In this document: piece after piece, positions 1 through 5,931 of the stretch | Position numbering within the stretch: the stretch's first letter is position 1 | Layout of the letters: each line of letters opens with the position of its first letter | Assembly (NCBI GenBank): GCA_963638355.1 | Contig: CAVHRT010000036.1 | Location: 1-15,229, forward strand | From: W0P28-013 sp963638355 | GTDB taxonomy: Bacteria; Bacteroidota; Bacteroidia; Bacteroidales; Paludibacteraceae | Direction: 5' to 3' | DNA length: 15,229 nucleotides | Notes under the pieces: model-generated | The model's input: the letters and a program-made list of their open reading frames with translations, nothing else | Databases searched by the model: none | Told to the model about the DNA's origin: nothing | Program-made: the position numbers and the translations under genes

Positions 1-103
1 GAATTACAGTTAGAACAATGCGTTTTTTCATTACAAATTGATTTACCTTTTTTTCTTCAACAATAAGATTTTCAGCCTGCTAAGAGATTATCAGACACAT
101 TTG

Positions 104-135
104 CAAATATAGCACTTCTTTCCGAAGAATGCAAA
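104..135 (-). promoter_or_regulatory. Bacteroidota-type promoter reading leftward out of the window
   Basis: On the minus strand TTTG (plus 132-135) is followed after 20 bases by TATATTTG (plus 104-111). This is an exact match to the Bacteroidota primary sigma-factor pattern, TTTG near -33 and TAnnTTTG near -7, at normal spacing. Transcription would start near plus position 97 and run toward base 1, so it should serve a minus-strand gene lying left of the window. The -7 box overlaps a 10-bp palindrome, ATTTGCAAAT (99-108), which could be an operator or chance. The promoter directly follows the probable cdaA terminator, as expected at a transcription-unit boundary. Confidence 0.7.
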
Positions 136-137
136 TG

Positions 138-169
138 AAAAATGCGACTTTTCGAAAAAAAAAATCGCA
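138..169 (-). terminator. Probable intrinsic terminator downstream of cdaA
   Basis: Read on the minus strand, TGCGA (plus 165-169) pairs with TCGCA (plus 143-147). The stem continues through one G-U and four A-U pairs, and five U residues follow (plus 138-142). The apical loop is T-rich. The stem is only moderately GC-rich, so strength is uncertain. It lies about 65 bases after the cdaA stop and immediately before the leftward promoter at 104-135. Confidence 0.45.
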
Positions 170-235
170 ATCAACTGAACATCAGGAAAATAGCGCAGCC
201 CGCCAACCTGAAAGCTTTAACTTGTAACCCGAAAC

Positions 236-1035
236 CTAATTCAACTCCGTTGCCAGAATATGTTCGAGTTGCTCGGCGGTGATGTTGAGCGAAAATTTGC
301 CATCGCGCGCCAGCGAAATGGTGCCAGTCTCTTCCGAAACAATAATGGCCAACGCATCGGTGCGCTCCGAAATGCCCAACGCCGAACGGTGACGCAGTCC
401 AAGGTGCTTCGGCACATCAGGATTTTGCGACACAGGCAAAATGGCGCCCGCTGCCATCACACGACCATCGGCCAAAATCATGGCACCATCGTGCAGCGGA
501 CTATTTTTGAAGAATATGTTTTCGATCAGTCGCGTGTTGACATCGGCATTCACCACATCGCCCGACTCGATGTACTGCTGCAGACTCTCGTTGCGCTGAA
601 TCACAATGAGCGCGCCCGTCTTGGTTCGCGCCATATCGCGGCACGCCAGCACAATGTGCATAATCGGATAGGTAGTTTTCGTCTCCTCACCTTCGCTGAT
701 ATGAAACATTTTCTTTATCCAGCGCATCGAGCGTGTCTTGCTATGCGAACCAATGCGCGAAAAAAATCGCCGGATCTCGTTCTGAAAAATCACTATCAAG
801 CCAATCACACCAACTGCCACAACCNNNNNNNNNNNNNNNNNNNNNNNNNNNNNNNNNNNNNNNNNNNNNNNNNNNNNNNNNNNNNNNNNNNNNNNNNNNN
901 NNNNNNNNNNNNNNNNNNNNNGCCGACGAAAATGTTGCCTGCGCCCATGTTTTTCATCAGTTTGTACACGCCAAACATCAGTAGCGCCACAAGCACAATA
1001 TCGATTACATCTTTTATTCCAAATGCTAGTTCCAT
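236..1035 (-). CDS. cdaA: Diadenylate cyclase CdaA (c-di-AMP synthase), interrupted by an assembly gap
   Basis: CdaA makes cyclic di-AMP from two ATP at the inner membrane; c-di-AMP controls potassium and osmolyte balance and cell-wall homeostasis in other bacteria. The first 38 residues (MELAFGIKDVIDIVLVALLM onward) are the start of the usual transmembrane region. After the N gap the reading resumes at VVAVGVIGLIVIFQNEIRRF, the last membrane helix and start of the cytoplasmic part. The DisA_N catalytic motifs follow: SPLHDGAMI (DGA) and GLRHRSALGISE (RHR). The two parts lie in different frames across the 97 N. A true gap of 95 or 98 bases would restore one frame and give about 265 residues, the normal family length, so I read the gene as intact. 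It follows folP on the same strand, a common Bacteroidota order. ATG at 1035 is preceded by an A-rich stretch instead of a Shine-Dalgarno motif, usual for this phylum. Confidence 0.93.
825..921. other. Assembly gap of 97 N inside cdaA
   Basis: Ninety-seven consecutive N replace part of the transmembrane region of cdaA. The upstream part of the gene ends on a complete codon at 922, and the downstream part leaves one base (824) before its next codon. A missing length of 3n+2 is therefore needed to keep the frame, and 97 does not fit. The number of N is probably a scaffolding estimate. About 31-33 residues are missing, which matches the expected remainder of the membrane segment. Confidence 0.95.
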
Positions 1036-1044
1036 TTTCTTTAG

Positions 1045-1230
1045 TTGATGAGTTGAAAAGTTTAACGATTTAGTCAGGGTCTGTAGGGTAAAATCCTATT
1101 TTTTCATTTGAAGATTTGAAAATTTGAAGATTAAAAGCAACTGCACTTTTTGCAGTTAACTGTTTAATTATCAATTGTCAATTGTCAATTATCAATTAAA
1201 AAATTTCTCACTCCTCACTCCTAATTCCTA
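1045..1230 (-). repeat. Composite microrepeat element between folP and cdaA
   Basis: This 172-base spacer, plus the last codons of folP, is built from short tandem units (plus-strand view): TTGATGAG, TTGAAAAG, TTTAACGA (1045-1068); TTTGAAGA, TTTGAAAA, TTTGAAGA (1107-1130); a hairpin AACTGCA-CTTTT-TGCAGTT (1139-1157); four heptamers TCAATTR (1171-1198); then TCACTCC twice, TAATTCC and TAAC (1208-1232). The same modules occur in the same order and orientation at 12625-12785. The hairpin is followed on the minus strand by GCTTTTAATC, a poor U tract, so it is at most a weak attenuator between folP and cdaA. I see no TAnnTTTG promoter here, so cdaA probably depends on read-through from folP. Confidence 0.8.
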
Positions 1231-2065
1231 ACTTAAATCGCTCCGCGATTTTTATCGTCTGCACCGCCTCTTTCACATCGTGAACGCGCAAAATGTGTAC
1301 TCCACCCTGCAATGCAAGCATATTGGCGGCAGTGGTGGCATTCAGCGCATCGGCTGGCGCAATTCCGAGCGGCTTGCAGAGCATCGATTTGCGCGAAAGT
1401 CCAGCCAAAATTGGCGAATGGAACACTTCAAACAGTCGCAAATTGCGCAACAGCGACCAATTTTGTTCCAACGTCTTGCCAAAGCCAAATCCCGGATCGA
1501 TTATTATCTCTTTGTCGAAGCCAAGCGCACGCAATTCTGCAATTTTCTGCGCAAAATAGCGCAAAACCGATGGCAAAAAATGCTCATCATCAGGCAAAGT
1601 CTGCTGCATATTCGGGAAACCATAAGCATGCGTAAGTACATACGGCACTTGCAACCGCGCCACGGTGGGCAACATTTTTTCATCCATGCAGCCGCCCGAG
1701 ACATCGTTCACTAGCGCCACGCCAAACTCGCTAACGGCACGCTCAGCCACGCTCGCTCTGAAAGTATCGACCGACAGCGGCAGATCGGCATATTTCCGCC
1801 TGATTGCCGTCAACGCCCAACAGACGCGCTGCCACTCATCCTCTTCCGAAGGGAAATCGGCCTGCGGACGCGTGGAACAGCCCCCCACATCAATTATTGC
1901 AGCGCCATCGGCTACCGCCTTATCGACATGCGCCATGAGCGACTGCTCCGTAGTGGAGCGACTTTCAGCCCAAAACGAATCGGGCGTAGCGTTCACTATG
2001 GCCATCACCACGGGCGTCACCAAATCGATCGGTTTCCCGTTTAACACAATAATCGGAGCCTGCAT
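1208..2065 (-). CDS. folP: Dihydropteroate synthase
   Basis: FolP condenses p-aminobenzoate with 6-hydroxymethyl-dihydropterin diphosphate to give dihydropteroate in cytoplasmic folate synthesis; it is the sulfonamide target. The 285 residues form the expected TIM-barrel length. Family landmarks are NATPDSF (25-31), GGCSTRP (61-67), the Asp of SVDTFR (100), VNDVSGG (119-125), DPGFGFGK (190-197), the Lys of GLSRKS (226), and RVHDV (260-264, Arg260 and His262). The positions equivalent to the E. coli catalytic and ligand residues (Asp96, Asn115, Asp185, Lys221, Arg255, His257) are all kept. NATPDSF for the usual NVTPDSF, and Cys in GGCSTRP for the usual Glu or Tyr, are small deviations in pterin- and sulfa-site loops. 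The last residues, LGIRSEE, and the TGA stop are encoded by the repeat element that fills the following spacer, so the original C-terminus may have been altered. Confidence 0.95.
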   Translation of the reverse strand: MQAPIIVLNGKPIDLVTPVVMAIVNATPDSFWAESRSTTEQSLMAHVDKAVADGAAIIDVGGCSTRPQADFPSEEDEWQRVCWALTAIRRKYADLPLSVDTFRASVAERAVSEFGVALVNDVSGGCMDEKMLPTVARLQVPYVLTHAYGFPNMQQTLPDDEHFLPSVLRYFAQKIAELRALGFDKEIIIDPGFGFGKTLEQNWSLLRNLRLFEVFHSPILAGLSRKSMLCKPLGIAPADALNATTAANMLALQGGVHILRVHDVKEAVQTIKIAERFKLGIRSEE

Positions 2066-2087
2066 TGCGTTATACTTAAAAAGCCCA

Positions 2088-2095
2088 CAAAATTA
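2088..2095 (-). promoter_or_regulatory. Candidate -7 box for folP
   Basis: The minus strand reads TAATTTTG here, matching TAnnTTTG, 22 bases ahead of the folP ATG. A clear TTTG about 20 bases upstream is missing; that region (plus 2111-2120) is purine-rich. The placement in a divergent spacer with the plus-strand promoter at 2156-2186 makes a folP promoter plausible, but only half of the pattern is present. Confidence 0.4.
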
Positions 2096-2155
2096 CACAA
2101 AAAATCTCGAGAAAAGGCTCGCTTGCATATTTTTTTGAAAAAAAGAGCGAAAACG

Positions 2156-2186
2156 CTTGTTGATTGAAAAAAATAGCGTAAATTTG
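2156..2186 (+). promoter_or_regulatory. Bacteroidota-type promoter for the GldJ-like gene
   Basis: CTTG (2156-2159) is followed after 19 bases by TAAATTTG (2179-2186), an exact TAnnTTTG box with a one-mismatch TTTG upstream box at normal spacing. The start point would be near 2193, giving a leader of about 23 bases before the ATG at 2216. No Shine-Dalgarno motif is evident, as usual in this phylum. Confidence 0.7.
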
Positions 2187-2215
2187 TGGTCGCATTTTAG
2201 CTAAATGTTTTCCAG

Positions 2216-3667
2216 ATGAAACTTACGACTAAACTCATCGGCTTTTGCGCCGTAGCTACAGCGCTAACTGCTTGTGGCAACAAGACTTCGCTGCCAACCG
2301 AGTACTCAGAAAAAACCGGTTTCGACTACAATAGTCCTGAGACTGGCTACTTCGAAGTACACAGCGTTTACGAAGGAAAAATTCCTCCAGGTTGCGTCTA
2401 CATTTCGACCATGACCACGGTGAAAGGTTCGAACAGCGACCCTGTTTCGGGGCCAAACAACAACGCCAAACGCCGCATCAGCAACAGCGGTTATTTCATG
2501 GACGAATACGAAGTAACCAACCTCAACTGGCGCGAATATGTGGCTTGGATTAGTGGTGTGTGGGCTCACGAACCACGCCGCATTCTGCTTGCCATGCCCG
2601 ACGAAACCGTTTGGCGCAAAGCATTGGCCTACAACGAACCCTATGTGCGCGACTACTATTCGCACGTGGCTTACGGCTACTATCCAGTGGTTGGCGTAAC
2701 GTGGAAACAGGCTTGCGACTACTGCAAATGGCGCACCGACCGCGTGAACGAGCTGCAATTGATAAACGAAGGCATCATTCCTTTCCGCAGCCTGAAAACC
2801 ATCAACGAAGCCATCAAAAATAATCCAGATTCGCTCTATGCATATGTGTTCACCACAAACAAAGTGGGCGAATTTATCCGCGGAATCTATGGCGATAGCT
2901 CGGCAGTGAACCTCGACGGCGTGCTTTACGACGCTGAATTCCGTCTGCCAACCGAAGCTGAATGGGAATACGCTGCATACGGCATCGAGGCTGTAAATGA
3001 GAACATCTACGAAGGTCAATCCTACCCATGGAAAGGCGAGCAGATGCGCGGCTTCGACGACAAAAAGACCGCTGGCGAATTCTATGCCAACTTCATGCGC
3101 GGTCGTGGCGACCTCATCGGGCAAAACATCAACAACACACTCACGGTGCCTGTCAACTTCTTCCCACCAAATGGCTACGGACTTTACAACATGGCTGGCA
3201 ATGTGAACGAATGGGTGCTCGATGTTTATCGTGCTACATCAAACGAAGTTGTTGAGGAATATAACTCGTATCGTGGTAATGTGTTCGACAGTGATTCGGC
3301 TTACGCTGAGACTCTGCTCGACAAACTGCCGCCTATGGATCAGGTTACGCGCGACAGCATGCGCAATGTGCTTATCAACGAGAAGAAATTCACCGAAGTT
3401 GGTGGCGACTACCGCAGCGCACGCGATGGCGACCGTCTTTCGACCCTCGGCGACTCGGTGCTGCACATCAAAGACGAGAACATCTCGCCACTCGAGCGCT
3501 CGCACATGGTTTCTGACGAAGACCGCATATACAAAGGTGGCTCGTGGCGCGATCGTGCCTACTGGCTCAATCCTTCGAACCGTCGCTATCTGAACGAAAA
3601 CAAGTGCACCGACGACATCGGTTTCCGCTGCGCTATGAGTTCGGTTGGTGGCAAACGCCAGAACTAA
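2216..3667 (+). CDS. gldJ: GldJ-like SUMF1/FGE-fold lipoprotein (gliding / type IX secretion family)
   Basis: The first 20 residues are a lipoprotein signal, MKLTTKLIGFCAVATALTAC, with Cys20 as the lipidated residue. The rest is an SUMF1 (formylglycine-generating-enzyme) fold: YFMDEYEVTN (93-102), YYPVVGVTWKQACDYCKWR (155-173), RLPTEAEWEYAA (243-254), NGYGLYNMAGNVNEWV (319-334), KGGSWRD (440-446) and IGFRCAM (468-474). The blocks ALAYNEPYV and WRTDRVNE, and the end KGGSWRDRAYWLNPSNRRYL, resemble GldJ more than its paralogue GldK/PorK, from memory of the families. The two Cys that make FGE catalytic (Cys336 and Cys341 in human) have no counterparts, so the role should be structural: GldJ and GldK are periplasmic-face outer-membrane lipoproteins supporting type IX secretion and gliding. 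It stands alone with its own promoter and terminator, not in a gldKLMN/porKLMN cluster. An unassigned SUMF1 lipoprotein is the alternative. Confidence 0.75.
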   Translation: MKLTTKLIGFCAVATALTACGNKTSLPTEYSEKTGFDYNSPETGYFEVHSVYEGKIPPGCVYISTMTTVKGSNSDPVSGPNNNAKRRISNSGYFMDEYEVTNLNWREYVAWISGVWAHEPRRILLAMPDETVWRKALAYNEPYVRDYYSHVAYGYYPVVGVTWKQACDYCKWRTDRVNELQLINEGIIPFRSLKTINEAIKNNPDSLYAYVFTTNKVGEFIRGIYGDSSAVNLDGVLYDAEFRLPTEAEWEYAAYGIEAVNENIYEGQSYPWKGEQMRGFDDKKTAGEFYANFMRGRGDLIGQNINNTLTVPVNFFPPNGYGLYNMAGNVNEWVLDVYRATSNEVVEEYNSYRGNVFDSDSAYAETLLDKLPPMDQVTRDSMRNVLINEKKFTEVGGDYRSARDGDRLSTLGDSVLHIKDENISPLERSHMVSDEDRIYKGGSWRDRAYWLNPSNRRYLNENKCTDDIGFRCAMSSVGGKRQN

Positions 3668-3690
3668 TATCTGCAAGATAACACAAACGA

Positions 3691-3727
3691 AAAGAGGCTG
3701 TCAAAAAATTGGCAGTCTCTTTTTTTT
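3691..3727 (+). terminator. Intrinsic terminator between convergent gldJ and pyrH, possibly bidirectional
   Basis: AAAGAGGCTGTC (3691-3702) pairs along its whole 12 bases with GGCAGTCTCTTT (3711-3722), using two G-U wobbles, around an 8-base loop. The T run continues to 3727. This is a textbook terminator for the plus-strand gene 23 bases upstream. On the minus strand the same stem is followed by TCGTTTGTGTT, moderately U-rich, so it can also stop transcripts leaving pyrH. Confidence 0.85.
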
Positions 3728-3734
3728 GATCGAT

Positions 3735-3768
3735 GAAAGGGAGCGCGACGTGACGCGTTCCTGCTTTC
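3735..3768 (-). other. GC-rich hairpin at the 3' end of pyrH
   Basis: GAAAG and GGAGCGCG (3735-3747) pair with CGCGTTCC and CTTTC (3754-3761 and 3764-3768), leaving a 6-base loop and a 2-base bulge. It touches the last base of the pyrH stop codon. No U tract follows on either strand, so it is not an intrinsic terminator alone. It could protect the 3' end of the long minus-strand mRNA after termination at the hairpin 3691-3722. Confidence 0.55.
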
Positions 3769-4475
3769 TAATTCCTCACAAGCGTTCCGATTTTCTCGCC
3801 CGAAACAACTTTAGCAAGATTACCCGGCGTATCCATATCGAAAACGATGATAGGCAGATTATTCTCCTTGCACATGGCAGTGGCTGTAAGGTCCATCACC
3901 TTCAAGCCGCGACGATAAACCTCGTCGAAAGTGATTTCGTCGAAGCGCGTGGCAGTTGGGTCTTTCTCGGGATCGGCAGTGTAGATGCCATCGACGCGCG
4001 TGCCTTTCAGCATCACATCGGCCTCAATCTCAATGCCACGCAGCGACGAACCCGTGTCGGTGGTGAAATATGGATTGCCTGTTCCAGCCGAGAATATAGC
4101 CACTTCGCCGCGTTCGAGCGAATCGACCGCCTTCTGTTTGCTATAAAATTCACCGATCGGCTCCATGCGCACGGCCGTAAGCACGCGAGCGCGAACGCCT
4201 TTGCCTTCGAGCGCAGAACTGAGCGCAAGGCTGTTGATGACCGTGGCAAGCATGCCCATTTGGTCGCCTTTCACACGATCGAAACCTTTAGCGGCACCGC
4301 TCAATCCGCGGAAAATGTTGCCACCGCCAATCACTATGCCCACCTGCACGCCTTGGCGAACAATGTCGGCTATCTGCGTTGCATATTGGTCGAGGCGCAC
4401 GCTGTCGATGCCGTGCCCCTGCGCACCCATGAGCGATTCGCCGCTCAGTTTCAGAAGAATGCGTTTGTATTTCAT
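3768..4475 (-). CDS. pyrH: UMP kinase
   Basis: PyrH phosphorylates UMP to UDP in the cytoplasm, the step leading to UTP, CTP and UDP-sugars. The 235 residues match the bacterial family length. Visible family blocks are KRILLKLSGESLMG (4-17), GIVIGGGNIFRG (46-57), GDQMGMLATVINSLAL (70-85), FSAGTGNPYFTTDTGSSLR (128-146), and the KGTRVDGIYTADPEKDP block (157-173) of the amino-acid-kinase fold. It starts 23 bases after kdsB, in a spacer made of TTTGAA-like units (4476-4498) that resemble the microrepeats elsewhere in the window. It appears to be the last gene of the minus-strand block and is followed by hairpins at 3735-3768 and 3691-3722. Its final codons, AGG AAT TAG, coincide with a string also found in the intergenic element at 1208-1230. 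Confidence 0.96.
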   Translation of the reverse strand: MKYKRILLKLSGESLMGAQGHGIDSVRLDQYATQIADIVRQGVQVGIVIGGGNIFRGLSGAAKGFDRVKGDQMGMLATVINSLALSSALEGKGVRARVLTAVRMEPIGEFYSKQKAVDSLERGEVAIFSAGTGNPYFTTDTGSSLRGIEIEADVMLKGTRVDGIYTADPEKDPTATRFDEITFDEVYRRGLKVMDLTATAMCKENNLPIIVFDMDTPGNLAKVVSGEKIGTLVRN

Positions 4476-4498
4476 GAGTTTGAAAGTTTGTTTGAAGT

Positions 4499-5254
4499 TT
4501 ATAAAGTCTTCTTTTTTAGCAGCAAAGCGAGATCTTCGGGCGTATCAATGGAGATATTTTCGGCATCGGTTACAGCCACGCGAATGCGCAGCCCATTTTC
4601 GATCCAGCGCAATTGCTCGAGCGACTCCGCTTTTTCGAGCGGTGTCTGCTCCATTTTTGTGATTTTCGCCAAAATGTCGGCACGATAGGCATAAATGCCG
4701 ATGTGCTTGTAGTAGGTTTGATGCGCAGCCCACTCGTCGGGCGCAACGCCACGCAGGTGCGGCACCACCGAACGACTGAAATAGATGGCTTCGTTCTGCA
4801 AATTCACAACCACCTTCGGCGAATTCGGATTTTGCAAATCGGCATAAGTTGAATTGGCTGCGAAGGGCTTTACTAGCGTTGCTAGTTGCACCCCATTCGC
4901 ATCGAAACAATGCTTCAAAGCCTCAATTTGGCTGGTGGCGATATATGGTTCGTCGCCCTGAATATTGATGATCACATCGAACTTTTCGTCGAGTTTTGTG
5001 AGTGCCTCGTAGCAGCGATCAGTTCCAGTTTTGTGGTTGGTTGAGGTCATCACCACTTTGCCACCAAAGCCACGCACAGCATCGAAAATGCGCTGATCAT
5101 CGGTCGCAACCACCACTGTATCAAGCACTTGCGAAGCGCGCTCGTAGACATGCTGAATCATCGGTTTACCAAAAATATCGGCCAAAGGTTTGCCCGGGAA
5201 ACGCGACGAAGCGTAACGGGCTGGAATTATTCCTACAAATTTCAAGGATTCCAT
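4499..5254 (-). CDS. kdsB: 3-deoxy-manno-octulosonate cytidylyltransferase (CMP-Kdo synthetase)
   Basis: KdsB joins CTP and Kdo to CMP-Kdo, the activated sugar used for the LPS inner core, in the cytoplasm. The 251 residues fit the family. Motifs: IIPARYASSRFPGKPLADIFGKPMI (within 9-33, nucleotide-binding loop), VVATDDQRIF (48-57), HKTGTDRC (74-81), INIQGDEP (96-103, with the metal-binding Asp101), YYKHIGIYAYR (181-191), SLEQLRWIENG (211-221) and IDTPEDL (236-242). Its ATG lies 13 bases inside the end of the upstream beta-barrel gene, and pyrH follows after 23 bases, so the three are probably co-transcribed and the first two translationally coupled. The gene implies that the cell makes Kdo-containing LPS. 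Confidence 0.96.
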   Translation of the reverse strand: MESLKFVGIIPARYASSRFPGKPLADIFGKPMIQHVYERASQVLDTVVVATDDQRIFDAVRGFGGKVVMTSTNHKTGTDRCYEALTKLDEKFDVIINIQGDEPYIATSQIEALKHCFDANGVQLATLVKPFAANSTYADLQNPNSPKVVVNLQNEAIYFSRSVVPHLRGVAPDEWAAHQTYYKHIGIYAYRADILAKITKMEQTPLEKAESLEQLRWIENGLRIRVAVTDAENISIDTPEDLALLLKKKTL

Positions 5255-5931
5255 AATAAAAGGTTGCTATCAGTTTTGTGATTTATATTGAACAAAATGC
5301 CCAAGCAGAGCGAGATGTTTTGGTTCGAAGAGCGGCTGTAGGTGGCGTCTGACGAGTTTTTGTAGAGGTCGCCAAGACCGAACGAATACCGTGCTTCGAG
5401 TTGGTAAATACCCGCCCTTCGCGTTTGAAATTCAAAGCCTGTGCCGACAACAATGCCGTAGTCGAAAATAGATTTGAACTTGTCGGTGTGGCGCGAATTC
5501 ATTTTATCTTCGGTCAGATTTTCGCTCGTTACATGGTCGCCCACGCGGAAACTGATTTCAGGTCCGAGATTAAAGAACCAGCGGAAATACTTCTTGCCGA
5601 AAAAGATGTGCGACATGAACGGAATTTCTATGTAGTCGAGCCGCCGCGAATAACGATAGATATCGCTTTTCTCCTTCCAGCCGCGCTGCGTGTAGTTGGC
5701 CTCGAGTTGGATGCCAAAATGTCGGTCGCTGATGTAGCGAAACGCCAAGCCAGCCTGCGCGCCATAGAGCATAGAGTGCGACACCGACGGCGAAAACGAC
5801 ACAAACGAAGCCGTGCCGCCAGCGCGTACGCCAAGGGCAAATTCTGGTTCGTAGAAATAACGTTGCGCCGCCGCTGGCAATGCGCCAATCAGCAAAAAAA
5901 TGGCAAAAATTACGATTATTCTGTGTCTCAT
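5242..5931 (-). CDS. Outer-membrane beta-barrel protein (OMP_b-brl_2 type)
   Basis: An N-terminal signal peptide with a hydrophobic stretch ends at AAA-Q (cleavage after about residue 22). The mature part of about 207 residues alternates polar and hydrophobic residues in strands rich in aromatic residues and Gly (FALGVRAGGTASF, FGIQLEANYTQRGW, WFFNLGPEISFRVGDH, YQLEARYSFGLGDLY, NISLCLGILFNI), typical of a small 8- to 10-strand barrel. Proteins like this are often auto-named PorT family because of a shared domain, but I do not see the conserved N-terminal block expected of the true type IX secretion protein PorT/SprT, so I give no symbol. The start ATG overlaps the stop of the LysM gene as ATGA (5928-5931), and the end overlaps kdsB by 13 bases. 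Function beyond being an outer-membrane protein is unknown. Confidence 0.8.
   Translation of the reverse strand: MRHRIIVIFAIFLLIGALPAAAQRYFYEPEFALGVRAGGTASFVSFSPSVSHSMLYGAQAGLAFRYISDRHFGIQLEANYTQRGWKEKSDIYRYSRRLDYIEIPFMSHIFFGKKYFRWFFNLGPEISFRVGDHVTSENLTEDKMNSRHTDKFKSIFDYGIVVGTGFEFQTRRAGIYQLEARYSFGLGDLYKNSSDATYSRSSNQNISLCLGILFNINHKTDSNLLLWNP

Noticed and set aside
260..1048. Plus-strand open frame running across the N gap opposite cdaA
   Set aside because: It stays open partly because N cannot contain a stop; the minus strand encodes the DisA_N catalytic motifs.
1139..1157. Hairpin AACTGCA-CTTTT-TGCAGTT as an intrinsic terminator between folP and cdaA
   Set aside because: The stem is 7 bp and is followed on the minus strand by GCTTTTAATC, without a proper U run. 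I treat it as part of the repeat element, with weak attenuation only possible.
1171..1198. Tandem TCAATTR units as a CRISPR or iteron array
   Set aside because: The units are 7 bp, with no unique spacers, no cas or rep genes nearby, and they lie inside a short intercistronic spacer.
1208..2065. folP as a mobile sulfonamide-resistance (sul) gene
   Set aside because: It is followed by cdaA in the normal chromosomal order, shows no integron or transposon sequences around it, and keeps the standard active-site residues.
2216..3667. Active formylglycine-generating (sulfatase-modifying) enzyme
   Set aside because: The fold matches, but the two catalytic Cys are absent and no sulfatase gene is nearby; the sequence blocks favour GldJ.
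5242..5931. Assignment of the beta-barrel as the type IX secretion protein PorT/SprT
   Set aside because: Only the generic small-barrel domain is visible; the conserved N-terminal block I would expect for PorT/SprT is not seen, and no other type IX genes adjoin it.
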